DNA of 64,000 bases, taken from Bursaphelenchus xylophilus. Lineage: Eukaryota > Nematoda > Chromadorea > Rhabditida > Aphelenchoididae. Location of the stretch: NCBI GenBank assembly GCA_904066235.2, contig CAJFCV020000006.1, positions 12,524,001 through 12,588,000 on the forward strand. Reading direction: 5' to 3'. Of the stretch, positions 1-8,459 are shown piece after piece. Every line of letters starts with the position of its first letter. Within the stretch, counting starts at the first letter, position 1. Position numbers and translations under genes: made by a program. The notes beneath the pieces are model-generated. The model worked only from the letters and a program-made list of their open reading frames with translations, had not been told where the DNA came from and did not search any database.

Positions 1-2
1 AA

Positions 3-415
3 GTTCCGATCGTTATTATGCCACTATTCGCGGAGCAGTCGGCCAACGCTCAGCTGGTTGGTAAAGCGAGGATCGGAAGGATATTGAACAAGTTTACCGT
101 AAATGAGCATGTTTTTGCAGAGGAGATTAAAACTGTGAGTAATAGCTACAAAAAATATTATAAAGCCAATTTAAGGCGGCCAAAGACCCCGTCTACAAGA
201 AAAACATTGTGAAAATGCATGACTTGTGGACAGAACGACCCATTTCTCAGCTAGATGAAGTGGTATTTATGACTACGAAATATGCCAAGTTTGACAATCG
301 CGTTTGGAAAAAGTATTTTGAACCGAAATCAAAGAAACTCTCTATCTTTAAAACGTACTGTATGGATTTATTAGCCGTTGTTTTAATTGTTATCTCTGTT
401 ATAAGCTTTTTATAA
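3..415 (+). CDS. UDP-glucuronosyltransferase, C-terminal part (partial gene)
   Basis: Two exons are visible: 3-134 and 176-415, joined in phase 0 across a 41-nt GT-AG intron (135-175). The gene begins upstream of the window. The first exon reads VPIVIMPLFAEQSANAQLVG, which matches the end of the UGT signature, where the nucleotide-sugar-binding half stresses PLF.DQ.xNA. Exon 2 continues with the usual helix and ends in a hydrophobic segment (MDLLAVVLIVISVISFL), the C-terminal membrane anchor of family 1 UGTs. The family transfers glucosyl or glucuronosyl groups to small lipophilic molecules on the luminal face of the ER. The usual dilysine-type tail is not obvious here, since the protein stops directly after the anchor. 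An AATAAA lies about 40 nt after the stop. The family assignment is secure; substrate cannot be inferred. Confidence 0.85.
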
Positions 416-865
416 AATTGGTGACATATTGATTGTATTTTCGGAATAAGTACAATAAAAATTCTTTACAGCCGCATCCCGACTTTTCGGGTCAACTCAA
501 AATCAATACGAATGTAGGGTGTGTGGAGATGCAAAAGAATGCCGTAGGAGGTGCTTACGAGGCCTGAAAAAAGCCGCTGTATGCACGGCGGACGCTCGGT
601 GAAGACTCGGCGGAAAGCTGGCGAAGCCTTACAATATGAAAACTTTTTTCAAGTCTGGCTATTGCTAACGATAGTTTTTATGTTATTGCAACAAAAAAAG
701 GACAAAAAGGTACTCTAAAAGACGTAGATCCGTAGGTTTATCTGGATATTATTGCAGTAATACATGTAAAATACCTGAAAATAGGTGGTAAACTTGATCA
801 GGTTGGTCCTATTATTTCTATGAACTGAGCGTTTTCCTTGCCTCCCCTACTCGACAGACTGATAG
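416..865. other. Intergenic stretch with a possible nuclear-receptor fossil
   Basis: No intact gene is seen. A plus-strand reading frame at about 514-601 gives CRVCGDAKECRRRCLRGLKK, which resembles the first knuckle of a nuclear-receptor DNA-binding domain joined directly to the end of the second finger, with the middle missing. It is too short to call a gene. The rest is AT-rich. Confidence 0.3.
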
Positions 866-1129
866 TATAGTGTGGAACCTGATCCAGTGGCAAAAAACGC
901 ACCATTTTGCATCCGGGAAGGATCAAAAATGTGGCAAAATGCTTCCCTTTCCAAGTGAAAAAACTTCGTTTTGAAGGAAGGGCGCGCAATTTCCCTCACA
1001 AAAAGAGGGGGCGCTCTTTTGAAATCGGAGTTTTTTCAATTGGAGGGGGAAGCATTTTGCCACATCTTTGATATTTGCCGGATGTAAAATGGCACTTTTT
1101 TTGCCACTGTATCAGTTCTCCCACTGTGA
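866..1129. repeat. Palindromic MITE, TACAGTG family, copy 1
   Basis: The two halves are reverse complements: GATCCAGTGGCAAAAAACGC and ACCATTTTGCATCCGGGAAG near the left end return inverted near 1070-1120. The ends approach TAGTGTGG and CCCACTGTG, so the termini follow the CAGTG type seen in Tc1/mariner-derived MITEs. There is a GC-rich centre (about 980-1015). Related copies lie at 11603, 12902, 17882 and 34914. Confidence 0.75.
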
Positions 1130-1407
1130 TAGGCATAGATTTATGGGATATTCAAAAATTATGAAACGCAACAAGGTGCGACCTTGTAATGTTTGACTAA
1201 CATAATACCTTTCTCAGAGTTTTATCATACATATTTTGCGTTTCTTTCCCTTTCTTCCTTATCATAAATTTGGTCGGCTCTGAAAACCTTATTTCTCATA
1301 AATTTCGAACGCTTTGCTATTTTAATTGTTGGCAAAAACTAATTTCACTGTTTTTTTTGTTTTTATTGATTTAAATTTATATGACTTAAAATTAAATTAC
1401 TTACAAA

Positions 1408-2647
1408 ATGGACTGGTTCGAAAAAGTTTTTATATTTTTCTATCCCTTCACTCGAAATTGGATCAGCTTTTGCGGCATGAGATTGTGGGTAAGTTTTTGA
1501 GCATCTGTTTGTGCGACTTCGTATTTTACACCTACCTTCCAAAGAAACGATTTAAAAAAAATCTTTTAGACCTTGTCTATGCTTCTTGCAATTTTCGCGG
1601 CCTTCGAAACCCTTGGATTGATCATTTTCTTCTCCGCCATCGACTTTCAATCAGTCTCTTTTGTTCTGGGCCTCTCAAATTTGGCCAATATTATGCTGAT
1701 TATTGGATCTACTCGGCACTTTGTATGGCTGCAATTGTTTTATTGCGCACTGCAAGTAAGTGTATGGATTTTTTTTGAATCTGATCAAGACAAATGAACG
1801 AACATTTGAACATTTATGTACTTTTTGCAAGTTTTGGCTGAAAAATTTCAGCTATTTCTACCGTAGAGAGTAATGTTACCACACAAAAAAATCAATTTTT
1901 CCCCCGCGGGAAACTGGCAAAGATACGGCTAAAAAGCTTTATTTCTCACTGACCGCTCCCTATGTTTTGCGTACTCTCTCGGACACAAAGATTGTTGAAT
2001 ATCTCGGCTGTGCCTGCAAAGCGCGAGCTAAAATTTTCAGGAATTTAATACATGGCGTATGCCCAAATTGTATGTAAAGTTTAGCCAAAATCTGAGCGTT
2101 GCACTTGGGATACTTTTTTATTGGTCTGTCGGGAAAATAATGTGGATTAGTCTCGTTTTGGAATTGCCCATTATTGCTATGCCAGGACTAGCAGCTGGAG
2201 ATTTGGAGAGCGACTGCGACGAAGCGAGACATGTTGTAGCGACAAACCCACATTATTTTCCCGACAAACTATTTTGTTCAAAAAATAGTCTGATTTTTTT
2301 CCAATTTTCAGCATGTCGTCTCCATGTTCAAAGGACTGGTCTTTGGTATTGGCTGGATCATTCTGAACATTATCGATTTTGCGGGTGTAAATTTGAAAAA
2401 CGAATACTTTTACCCAAACATTTTCGTATTCCACAAGGGCCTCGCCATGGGAATGGGAGTGTTCTTCATCATGGAGGCGCTCTTCTTCCAATTCCACATT
2501 GCCATTGTCTATCGGAATTGTGTTATATTGGAGACGATTAATCGACATATCGCGGAGAATCGGCAACGGCAAGCGGAGATTCGGGAGATTGAAGAGGACA
2601 GGAGGACGCCTAATTCGTTTGACACTTATTATGAGGATGTTCGATGA
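1408..2647 (+). CDS. Four-transmembrane protein, nematode-type, unknown function
   Basis: Three exons: 1408-1488, 1570-1755 and 2312-2647, all phase 0, giving 200 residues. The ATG at 1408 opens MDWFEKVFIFFYPFTRNW. Hydrophobic segments fall at about residues 28-48, 55-73, 85-110 and 125-150. They are followed by a charged, Arg/Glu-rich cytoplasmic tail (NRHIAENRQRQAEIREIEED). There is no cleavable signal peptide and no Cys-rich loop of the tetraspanin kind. The second intron (1756-2311) is long because it holds a degenerate dispersed repeat and a palindromic MITE. An AATAAA lies about 70 nt after the stop. I do not recognise the family beyond four-TM topology; the exon structure is well supported by canonical donors (GTAAGT) and acceptors (TTTTAG, TTTCAG). 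Confidence 0.75.
1850..2110 (+). repeat. Degenerate dispersed repeat (CAAAATCTGAGCG.CGCACTTGGG family)
   Basis: This stretch carries the core GCAAAGCGCGAGCTAAAATT, with TCAGGAATT directly after it, and ends in CCAAAATCTGAGCGTTGCAC. The same pieces recur at about 13190-13230, 18775-19205, 28420-28460, 31170-31345, 33660-33830, 47440-47620, 56590-56740 and 61465-61510, in both orientations. It lies inside an intron of the four-TM gene. Confidence 0.55.
2123..2271. repeat. Palindromic MITE, CTGTCGGGAAAATAATG family (GTGGATT type)
   Basis: The left end GTCTGTCGGGAAAATAATG and GTGGATTAG return inverted as CCCACATTATTTTCCCGACA at the right end. The element sits in intron 2 of the four-TM gene. At least fourteen related copies occur in the window. 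Confidence 0.85.
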
Positions 2648-2836
2648 AAGTGTTTTGTTAGAAGGCTAATTATAATATTTTTGCGTCATTTCGTTATGTT
2701 GTTGGTTGTTTGTACAATAAATGTCATCACTTCTACAGTATTGAGGGAATTTTTTGCAACCTCCAGAGTTTCTTTAAATTTTGCACGTATCATTGCTTTC
2801 CCGACAGATTGATTGCATTTTCATAGATTGTATGGA

Positions 2837-2990
2837 CTTTTTTCTCTTTCGCACGGTTGGTTTTGAACTTTTTCCCGTGCTTGTCGCCACCGCACCGTGC
2901 AAACTTCAAGAAAGGTTGTTTTCCAAAAGCCAAGAGAAAGGCGAAATGCGCGGTGTAAAATGGGGGGTTTTTTGGGCACGGTGAGGGCCG
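2837..2990. repeat. GCACMGTGC short-motif repeat, small copy
   Basis: Segments such as CGCACGGTTGG, CGCACCGTGCAAAC and GCACGGTGAGG match the GCACAGTGC-bearing repeats at 53625-53890 (shared CCCGTGCTTGTCGCCA-like text) and 50165-50830. Confidence 0.5.
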
Positions 2991-3089
2991 CGCCTTCACG
3001 CACTTTTAAAAAATAGTACTCATAGAAATTTTAATTGTATCATTGAGACAACCAATCAAACGGGAGTTTAAAAACAGATCATCACAAAC

Positions 3090-3901
3090 GGCGGGCGCAC
3101 ACTTGCGGGCAACCACTTTGCGGGCAACCAGTTTGCGGGCAATTTTTTTGCGGGCAGCCACTTTGCGGGCAGCCGACATTTGCGGCCAGCACCGGCATTT
3201 GCGGGCAGCCTGGGACATTTGCGGGCAGGGTCGACAATTGCGGGCAGCCTGGAAGATTTGCGGGCAGCCGACATTTGCGGGCAACCGAGACCTGATTGTG
3301 AGGGTAACAGAATGGAGGGGGAGAAATTACTATGATATTTTGGAAATTTGCCGACATTTGCGGGCAGCCTGGGACATTTGCGGGCAGGGTCGACAATTGC
3401 GGGCAGCCTGGAAGATTTGCGGGCAGCCGACATTTGCGGGCAACCGAGACCTGATTGTGAGGGTAACAGAATGGAGGGGGAGAAATTACTATGATATTTT
3501 GGAAATTTGCCGACATTTGCGGGCAGCCGACATTTGCGGGCAACCGGCACTTGAGGATAACAAGGTGGAGGTGGAAAAATTGCTGCAATATTTTGGAAGT
3601 TTTCCGACATTTGCGGGCAGCCGATACTTGCGGGAAGCCGACATTTGCGGGCAACAGTTCCAAAAGTACCAATACAGTCTGTGTGATTGTTTTTTCCTGT
3701 TGCCCGCAAATGTCGGCTGTCCGCAAGTTTCGGTTGCCCGCAAATGTCCCAGGCTGCCCGCAAATGTCTCAGCTGCCCGCAAATGTTTCAGCTGCCCGCA
3801 AGTGTGACCCCCCAAATTTTGCCCGCAAAGTGGCTGCCCGCAAAAAATTTGCCCGCAAACTGGTTGCCCGCAAAGTGGTTGTCCGCAAGTGTCGCGACGC
3901 C
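3090..3901. mobile_element. Foldback transposon built of TTTGCGGGCA repeats (812 bp), MULE-like
   Basis: The ends are inverted repeats: GGCGGGCGCACACTTGCGGG on the left, and GGCGTCGCGACACTTGCGGA read inward on the other strand from the right. The next approximately 90 bp of each arm carry ACTTTGCGGGCAACC, AGTTTGCGGGCAA and TTTTGCGGGCAGCC in the same order. An exact 8-bp direct repeat TCACAAAC flanks the element (3082-3089 and 3902-3909), as expected for a target-site duplication of the MULE/hAT size class. Internally a 159-bp unit is tandemly duplicated (unit starts near 3212 and 3371). No transposase is present. It shares its core motif with the 3.7 kb element at 14010-17733. Boundaries are inferred from the paired TIR and duplication. 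Confidence 0.8.
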
Positions 3902-4210
3902 TCACAAACTCTTTCCTTCCGACCGTTGGAACAAACAAAAAATCTTTTTCCGATGACCTTCTTTCCATCCGAAATCTCCGAACCTAAATCAAAACCCCGA
4001 AAGCGTCGATAATTCCTATAATGACCTACCTAATTAAGGCGATCGGCAAGAACTAAAAAAATCGCAGGAATTCGTCAGTCGGGATTCATCGGAGAGTTTG
4101 ATAAGGTCGGTTTTCCCCTTTGCCGTTTTAAAAATCCGTTTCAGTAATGTTAAATATCCCTGTTATGTTAATCGTGTACGTAAAATATACTTTTTTGAAT
4201 CTGCGTTTTC

Positions 4211-4212
4211 AG
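4211..4212 (+). promoter_or_regulatory. Likely trans-splice acceptor of the collagen mRNA
   Basis: GCGTTTTCAG directly precedes CTCCATGG, with the start codon 5 nt downstream. No upstream exon is evident, so this is a good candidate for spliced-leader addition. This is inferred from sequence only. Confidence 0.5.
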
Positions 4213-4216
4213 CTCC

Positions 4217-5505
4217 ATGGAGATCAAAGAGATCACGGCGGAGACGCCGCCAAAGGCGGCTATTTTCAGCGCCGCAATCAGCGTCTTATGTCTTTGCGCC
4301 ATGGCCATCACTATCCCCGTGATGATCTACCGACTCGATGCGGCTCACGCCGATATTGAAAGCCGAATGAACGCTTTTAAAGTGAGCTTTATTGACTTTT
4401 CAGAGACAAAAAAAATTGAAAAAGCTTCATTCTAGAGCCCCACAATCATTCTTAAATTTTCAGTACACCGCCCGAGGGATTTGGCAGGATATTTTGATCG
4501 TGAAGTCGGGAGGCCGTGCCAAGCGTCAAGGCTATGGCGCAGCCCCAATGGACGACGCTGCTAATGGCCAATGCACTAGCTGTGTTCAACTTCAATGCCC
4601 TCCAGGCCCGCCAGGGCCTCCCGGAGTGGATGGGGAGGACGGTCAAGATGGTCTTCTTGGACGCCCAGGCAAGCCTGGATTGGATGGACTGGACGTTCCT
4701 CTCGAGCCTGAACCCGCTTTCCCATGGTAAGAACTTGCATTTCATTCAACTTTAAAGCATTTTTATACAAGCAAACCTTTCCATATCAATCTGCTGGGAA
4801 AATAATGAGCATAGTTTCGCTGAGCCGATCGCATCGCTGAAGTAAAAAGGCTTTGATGCAACACAATTCATTTTCTCGGCAATAGCGATTTTCGATGCGA
4901 CAGAATGCTCATTATTTTCCAGACGGATTGATAGTTAAAATATGAGTCCTAATGTCACCATTTTTAGTGTGATCTGCCCAGCCGGCCCTCCTGGCAATCG
5001 TGGACCCCAAGGGGAGCAAGGTCGCTCCGGTGTTCCCGGTGAACCTGGACTTCCCGGTCTCCCAGGCCGTCCCGGAAAACCTGGCCGAGTCGGTGACGCT
5101 GGACCACCCGGAGAGCCGGGAGAGCCCGGTGAACCGGGAATCAAAGGCCCTCCTGGTGACGACAGCATCGGCGGCACCGGAATTAAGGGCCCACCCGGTC
5201 CGGCTGGTCCACGCGGTCCTAAGGGCCCACCAGGACCAAACGGATTGCCATCCAACAACTCGGGACCACCAGGTCAAATCGGTGAGACCGGCCCGCCTGG
5301 ACCTCCCGGGAAGCGAGGAGAACCCGGACCACCTGGCCCAGTTGGATTGCCTGGAGAGGCTGGAGAGCAAGGAGGACATTGTCCAAGCTCATGTGGAATC
5401 CAGGAGATTGTCGCGCCTTCTGTTGTCGAACTGGACACCGGAAGCAACTATGGTAATGGCGGTTATGCTAACCAAGGCGGCGCTGGAGGCTATGGGAAGA
5501 AATAA
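4217..5505 (+). CDS. Cuticle collagen
   Basis: Three exons: 4217-4381, 4464-4726 and 4968-5505, phases 0 and 2, 321 residues. The N-terminus carries the nematode cuticle-collagen hydrophobic block ([20 protein letters not shown] and on), which acts as signal or anchor. A basic RAKRQ site near residue 95 fits subtilisin-type processing. The Cys pair CTSCVQLQC is followed by a short Gly-X-Y run, the break FPCVICPAG, and then the main Gly-X-Y domain (about residues 150-285) with several short interruptions and the closing Cys pair CPSSC. The tail is Gly/Tyr/Asn-rich ([18 protein letters not shown]), which can take part in tyrosine cross-linking. Such collagens trimerise in the ER and are laid down in the exoskeleton by the hypodermis. 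Intron 2 holds a palindromic MITE. Which C. elegans collagen is orthologous is not clear. Confidence 0.9.
4783..4933. repeat. Palindromic MITE, CTGTCGGGAAAATAATG family (GAGCA type)
   Basis: ATATCAATCTGCTGGGAAAA at the left pairs with TTTTCCAGACGGATTGATA at the right. Inner arms include CGCATCGCTGAAGT and ATTTTCTCGGC. It is within collagen intron 2. Confidence 0.8.
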
Positions 5506-5567
5506 AATGTCATAATCTCTTGATTGTGTAATATTATAAATGAGATTTATTACGGCATAAAATATGA

Positions 5568-7296
5568 TTAAAAATCCAAATTTGGTATGTCAAAATCAAA
5601 AAGAATCATATCAAAGTAAAAAGTTTGCACCAATTTCCGCATTAACGTCGAGTTTGCCCTGACTTTGGCTTCAATTTCTTTTCGCTGATCCAAATTCGAC
5701 GTTGAATGTCTTGTCTGGCCGGTGTTCAGCGACTTCCTGAAGTGTAAACATTCATAGTTTAATTATTTAAAAGGCACTTCTTACCGGATAAAATGCAGCT
5801 TCTCCAGCTCAACGCCTTGATCTCGAAAGAACCCCAACATTTTCTCAACCATCTCTCGGTATTCCAAGCGCTTTGGCGACGCGAATTTGACGTATTTGAG
5901 CGAGTCATAGGTTTGTTTCATATTGCAATGCCTGAGGTTTGAAAATACATGAGTAATATTCTTACCAGTTCTGAGGGAAGAAATGAATGTCGTCAAACGA
6001 AATGCCCTTTGTTCGTCCCAGCGAAAATGCAATGGACCGTTTGTGAAGTCGTTCGATTACACAATCAACGTCTTCTTTACAGCCAAAGCAGCGATCAGCG
6101 GCTGAGAGGCGTCGGGTGTCTCTAAAATGGAATTTTTATTAGTACGTGTCTCTTTTCTAGCATTTCAAAGAGCGTGGCATATTGTACTATGCATTAATTT
6201 ATGATTTTTTGTGGATACAATACCAGTATGTCGAGAAAATAAAATCACAATGTCGCTGTGCCTATTGCGCCGCAGAAGCTAAAAGAAACTCGATTTTGCC
6301 ACGACACAATTCATTTTCTCGGCGGCGATGCGATTTTTAACGCGACAGAGTGCTCGTTATTTTCCCGACAGACTGATAAGATTCTCGAGCTACGCTCAGT
6401 GCGAAATGAATTGTATTGAAGAAAGCAACCAAAGCACAGTGATTTTTCTTTCGCATTGTGCTGATTGCTTGTCGGGCAAGCCCGGCGCGAAGTCGCTGGA
6501 GTGATTTCAGCGACATGCACTCTGAGAAAACAAAATTTCACTTTGCACTGTGAAATTTTCGGCTTTTTAAACCATGCAATGGGCTTTTCCGGGCTGACTT
6601 TTCTTATGCGTGCACGTCGCTAAAATCACTCCAGCAACTTTGCGAATGGATTAGTACTAGGTGGGCCAAAAAGACTAGTACTTTTTCACTATGCAAATGA
6701 ATTCCTACCTGAGGCACTTATCCACAAACCCACTGAAAAACCGATCGATGGGATCACGAACCACGGTGAAGTAAAGCCAATCAAATCGGCGAACTTTCAA
6801 CGCTTCCTCGAGTTGGTTGACGCTTTTGAATTCGTTGACATTTTGACAAAACCTAGATACAGAAAACGACAAAAAATTATTGAAAAGGTGACACAAACCT
6901 TGTCTGATAAACATCCGAAGTTATTGATCTATTACTCTGAATAAACTTTTCCGAATCGTATAAATAACAAGTAATTGCCGCCAAAACTGTTGACATGCTC
7001 TTTTCAATCACACAAGATGCAATTTTATAGTTTGGCGCGGTCTGAAAATCATCAAAATTGTTGAATTTTGAGAAACTTCCCCTGTAAATCCAACTCACTC
7101 TCCACTTTGAATCCAAATTCTTGAATGCCTTAGGGCAAAAATCGTATCCATTCTCAACACAGACACTTTTATAGACATCGTGATTAAAGTCCTCATTTTT
7201 GCTCAAATTTACATAGCAAATAATCAAAATTATCGCTGTGAAAATTACAAAAAACGAGTTTTGTCGTCGACATTTGGAGACAAATTTTCGAAACAT
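5568..7296 (-). CDS. Carbohydrate (chondroitin-type) sulfotransferase, Sulfotransfer_2 family
   Basis: Six exons on the minus strand: 7296-7099, 7041-6899, 6852-6709, 6121-5966, 5931-5785 and 5736-5568, consistent phases, 318 residues. An N-terminal type II anchor (SFFVIFTAIILIICYVNLS) predicts a Golgi-lumenal enzyme. The 5'-phosphosulfate-binding region reads YKIASCVIEKSMSTVLAAIT. The 3'-phosphate-binding region reads VVRDPIDRFFSGFVDKC, both characteristic of the family that transfers sulfate from PAPS to glycosaminoglycan or related glycans. Further family landmarks are CFGCKEDVDCVIERL, DDIHFFPQNWHCN and a C-terminal segment before the final FYFDMILFDF. The length matches nematode members. 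Introns are 34-57 nt except intron 3 (587 nt), which carries a MITE. The exact acceptor sugar is unknown. Confidence 0.88.
6221..6377. repeat. Palindromic MITE, CTGTCGGGAAAATAATG family, diverged left end
   Basis: The left end CAGTATGTCGAGAAAATAAA is mutated. The right end keeps GTGCTCGTTATTTTCCCGAC, then AGACTGATA. Inner GTCGC and ATTTTCTCGGC arms match other copies. It is in intron 3 of the sulfotransferase gene. Confidence 0.75.
6400..6660. repeat. Imperfect inverted repeat within sulfotransferase intron 3
   Basis: GCGAAGTCGCTGGAGTGATT (about 6487-6506) is mirrored by AATCACTCCAGCAACTTTGC (about 6622-6641). Around it lie CAGTGCGAAATGAATT and AGTGAAATTTT-type repeats. The outer boundaries are not defined. 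Confidence 0.45.
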
Positions 7297-7304
7297 AAAT
7301 AAAA

Positions 7305-7733
7305 ATTTGAAAGTAGGGGAACAAAAATTTGAGATTAGTGGGATTTGAAACTTTTTTTATTTTTTTGGGGTATTAAAGGTGAGAAGAGAGGTAAAGTAAA
7401 ATGGGTTGAAAAAATTGAACAGATAGGAAAAATAAAAAATTTATTTTGGCAATTGCCCGGGCAACTTGGCCAAATTGCCTGATGCTAATCATTAACTAAT
7501 ACCACTAGTTAAATAACGATATTTTCCTGGTCAATGTGATAAATTTTCTCGGGAAAGTCAACCAATCTGGCTGTTCAACTTGACCAATTTTCCCATTTTG
7601 AAAGCTATGAGTGGCAGCGTGACTGATCTGGCCTGTCAAATAACGATTTTTTGGAGCCAGGTTGATAAACTGGCCAGTCAAATTGGCCAATCTGCCAGTC
7701 ATTTTGCTCAATTTTCCTGTTGAATCAAGGGCC
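7305..7733. repeat. AT-rich spacer and degenerate GGTCAAATTG-type short-motif array
   Basis: From about 7445 to 7733 the sequence is a run of degenerate units of about 10 bp such as TTGGCCAAATTG, CTGGTCAATG, TTGACCAATTTTC and GGCCAGTCAAATTGGCCAAT. Similar arrays lie at about 11310-11560, 19250-19560 and 23535-23610. No gene is seen between 7297 and 8459. Confidence 0.5.
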
Positions 7734-7736
7734 TTA

Positions 7737-8222
7737 CAAGGGATCGGCAAATAGTTGCACCCTGCTTTCTTAACGAAACACGTATCATTTGAAAGAGCAT
7801 TAAAAATAGTGCACAGCGCAAAAAAAATTAGCTGCCTAAATTACCTTAGGGCATAGATACGACCGCTTTTTGAAAGGGGTTATATGCCGCCAAAACGCCG
7901 GTTCCTTATATTACAGTAATCCTGGCGGTTTGAAATTGTCTTTATTAATTTTCTGGTATCCAAAAACGTCTATCACGGTCGTTTTATGGCTTTACCAATC
8001 CTCGGTTGTATGTTATTAGACATTACTGCTGGTTACAGTAAATTGTCCGAGAGCTTATAAAGCGAAGCGGAAATTAGGCTAAAATCTGTATTTTGGCCAT
8101 AACTTTGTCCAAAGTGAATTTAGGCAGCTAATTCTTTTTGCGCTGTGAACTATTTTTAATGCTCTTTCAAATGATATAGGTTTCGTTAAGAAAGCAGGTT
8201 ACAACTATTTGCCGATCCCTTG
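7737..8222. mobile_element. Harbinger-like MITE with TTA target duplication
   Basis: The ends are near-perfect inverted repeats of about 110 bp starting CAAGGGATCGGCAAATAG and ending in the reverse complement. Shared arm text includes CTGCTTTCTTAACGAAAC, TTTGAAAGAGCATTAAAAAT and TTAGCTGCCTAAATT. The element is flanked on both sides by TTA (7734-7736 and 8223-8225), the 3-bp TWA duplication typical of PIF/Harbinger transposons. There is no coding capacity in its 486 bp. A related solo end lies near 63045-63135. Confidence 0.75.
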
Positions 8223-8459
8223 TTAGTCAAATCAAATCGCTGTTCCAATAAAAAAGCAAACCAATTTTCGGTCATCTGGTCTATCTAGTCAAGCCAAGAA
8301 CAGGATTTTCCTAGACTGAAGACCCTACAAAAAAATCGATTTTCCAAGCAAAAATCAAATTTTTCGAAATCCTCAATTTTCATTCCTTTTTTGTACCAAC
8401 ACCAACTGCGGGTCGGTGTACAGCCCTATTCAGGGTCATCGCTCTCGGTTCACCGCGCC

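Noticed and set aside
1326..1778. 150-codon plus-strand frame overlapping the four-TM gene
   Set aside because: Runs through two introns of the better model and lacks a sensible protein signature.
3090..3901. CRISPR-like array from the regularly repeated TTTGCGGGCA motif
   Set aside because: Repeat units are about 10 bp, inverted between halves and unevenly spaced, the host is a eukaryote, and no cas genes are present.
3043..3968. Long open frames on both strands with repeated CGQ or ARKC peptides
   Set aside because: They are translations of the TTTGCGGGCA repeat in several frames and both strands; no codon bias or start context.
4912..5379. 155-codon minus-strand frame opposite the collagen exon
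   Set aside because: Antisense shadow of the Gly-X-Y coding sequence; the plus strand has all collagen landmarks and splice sites.
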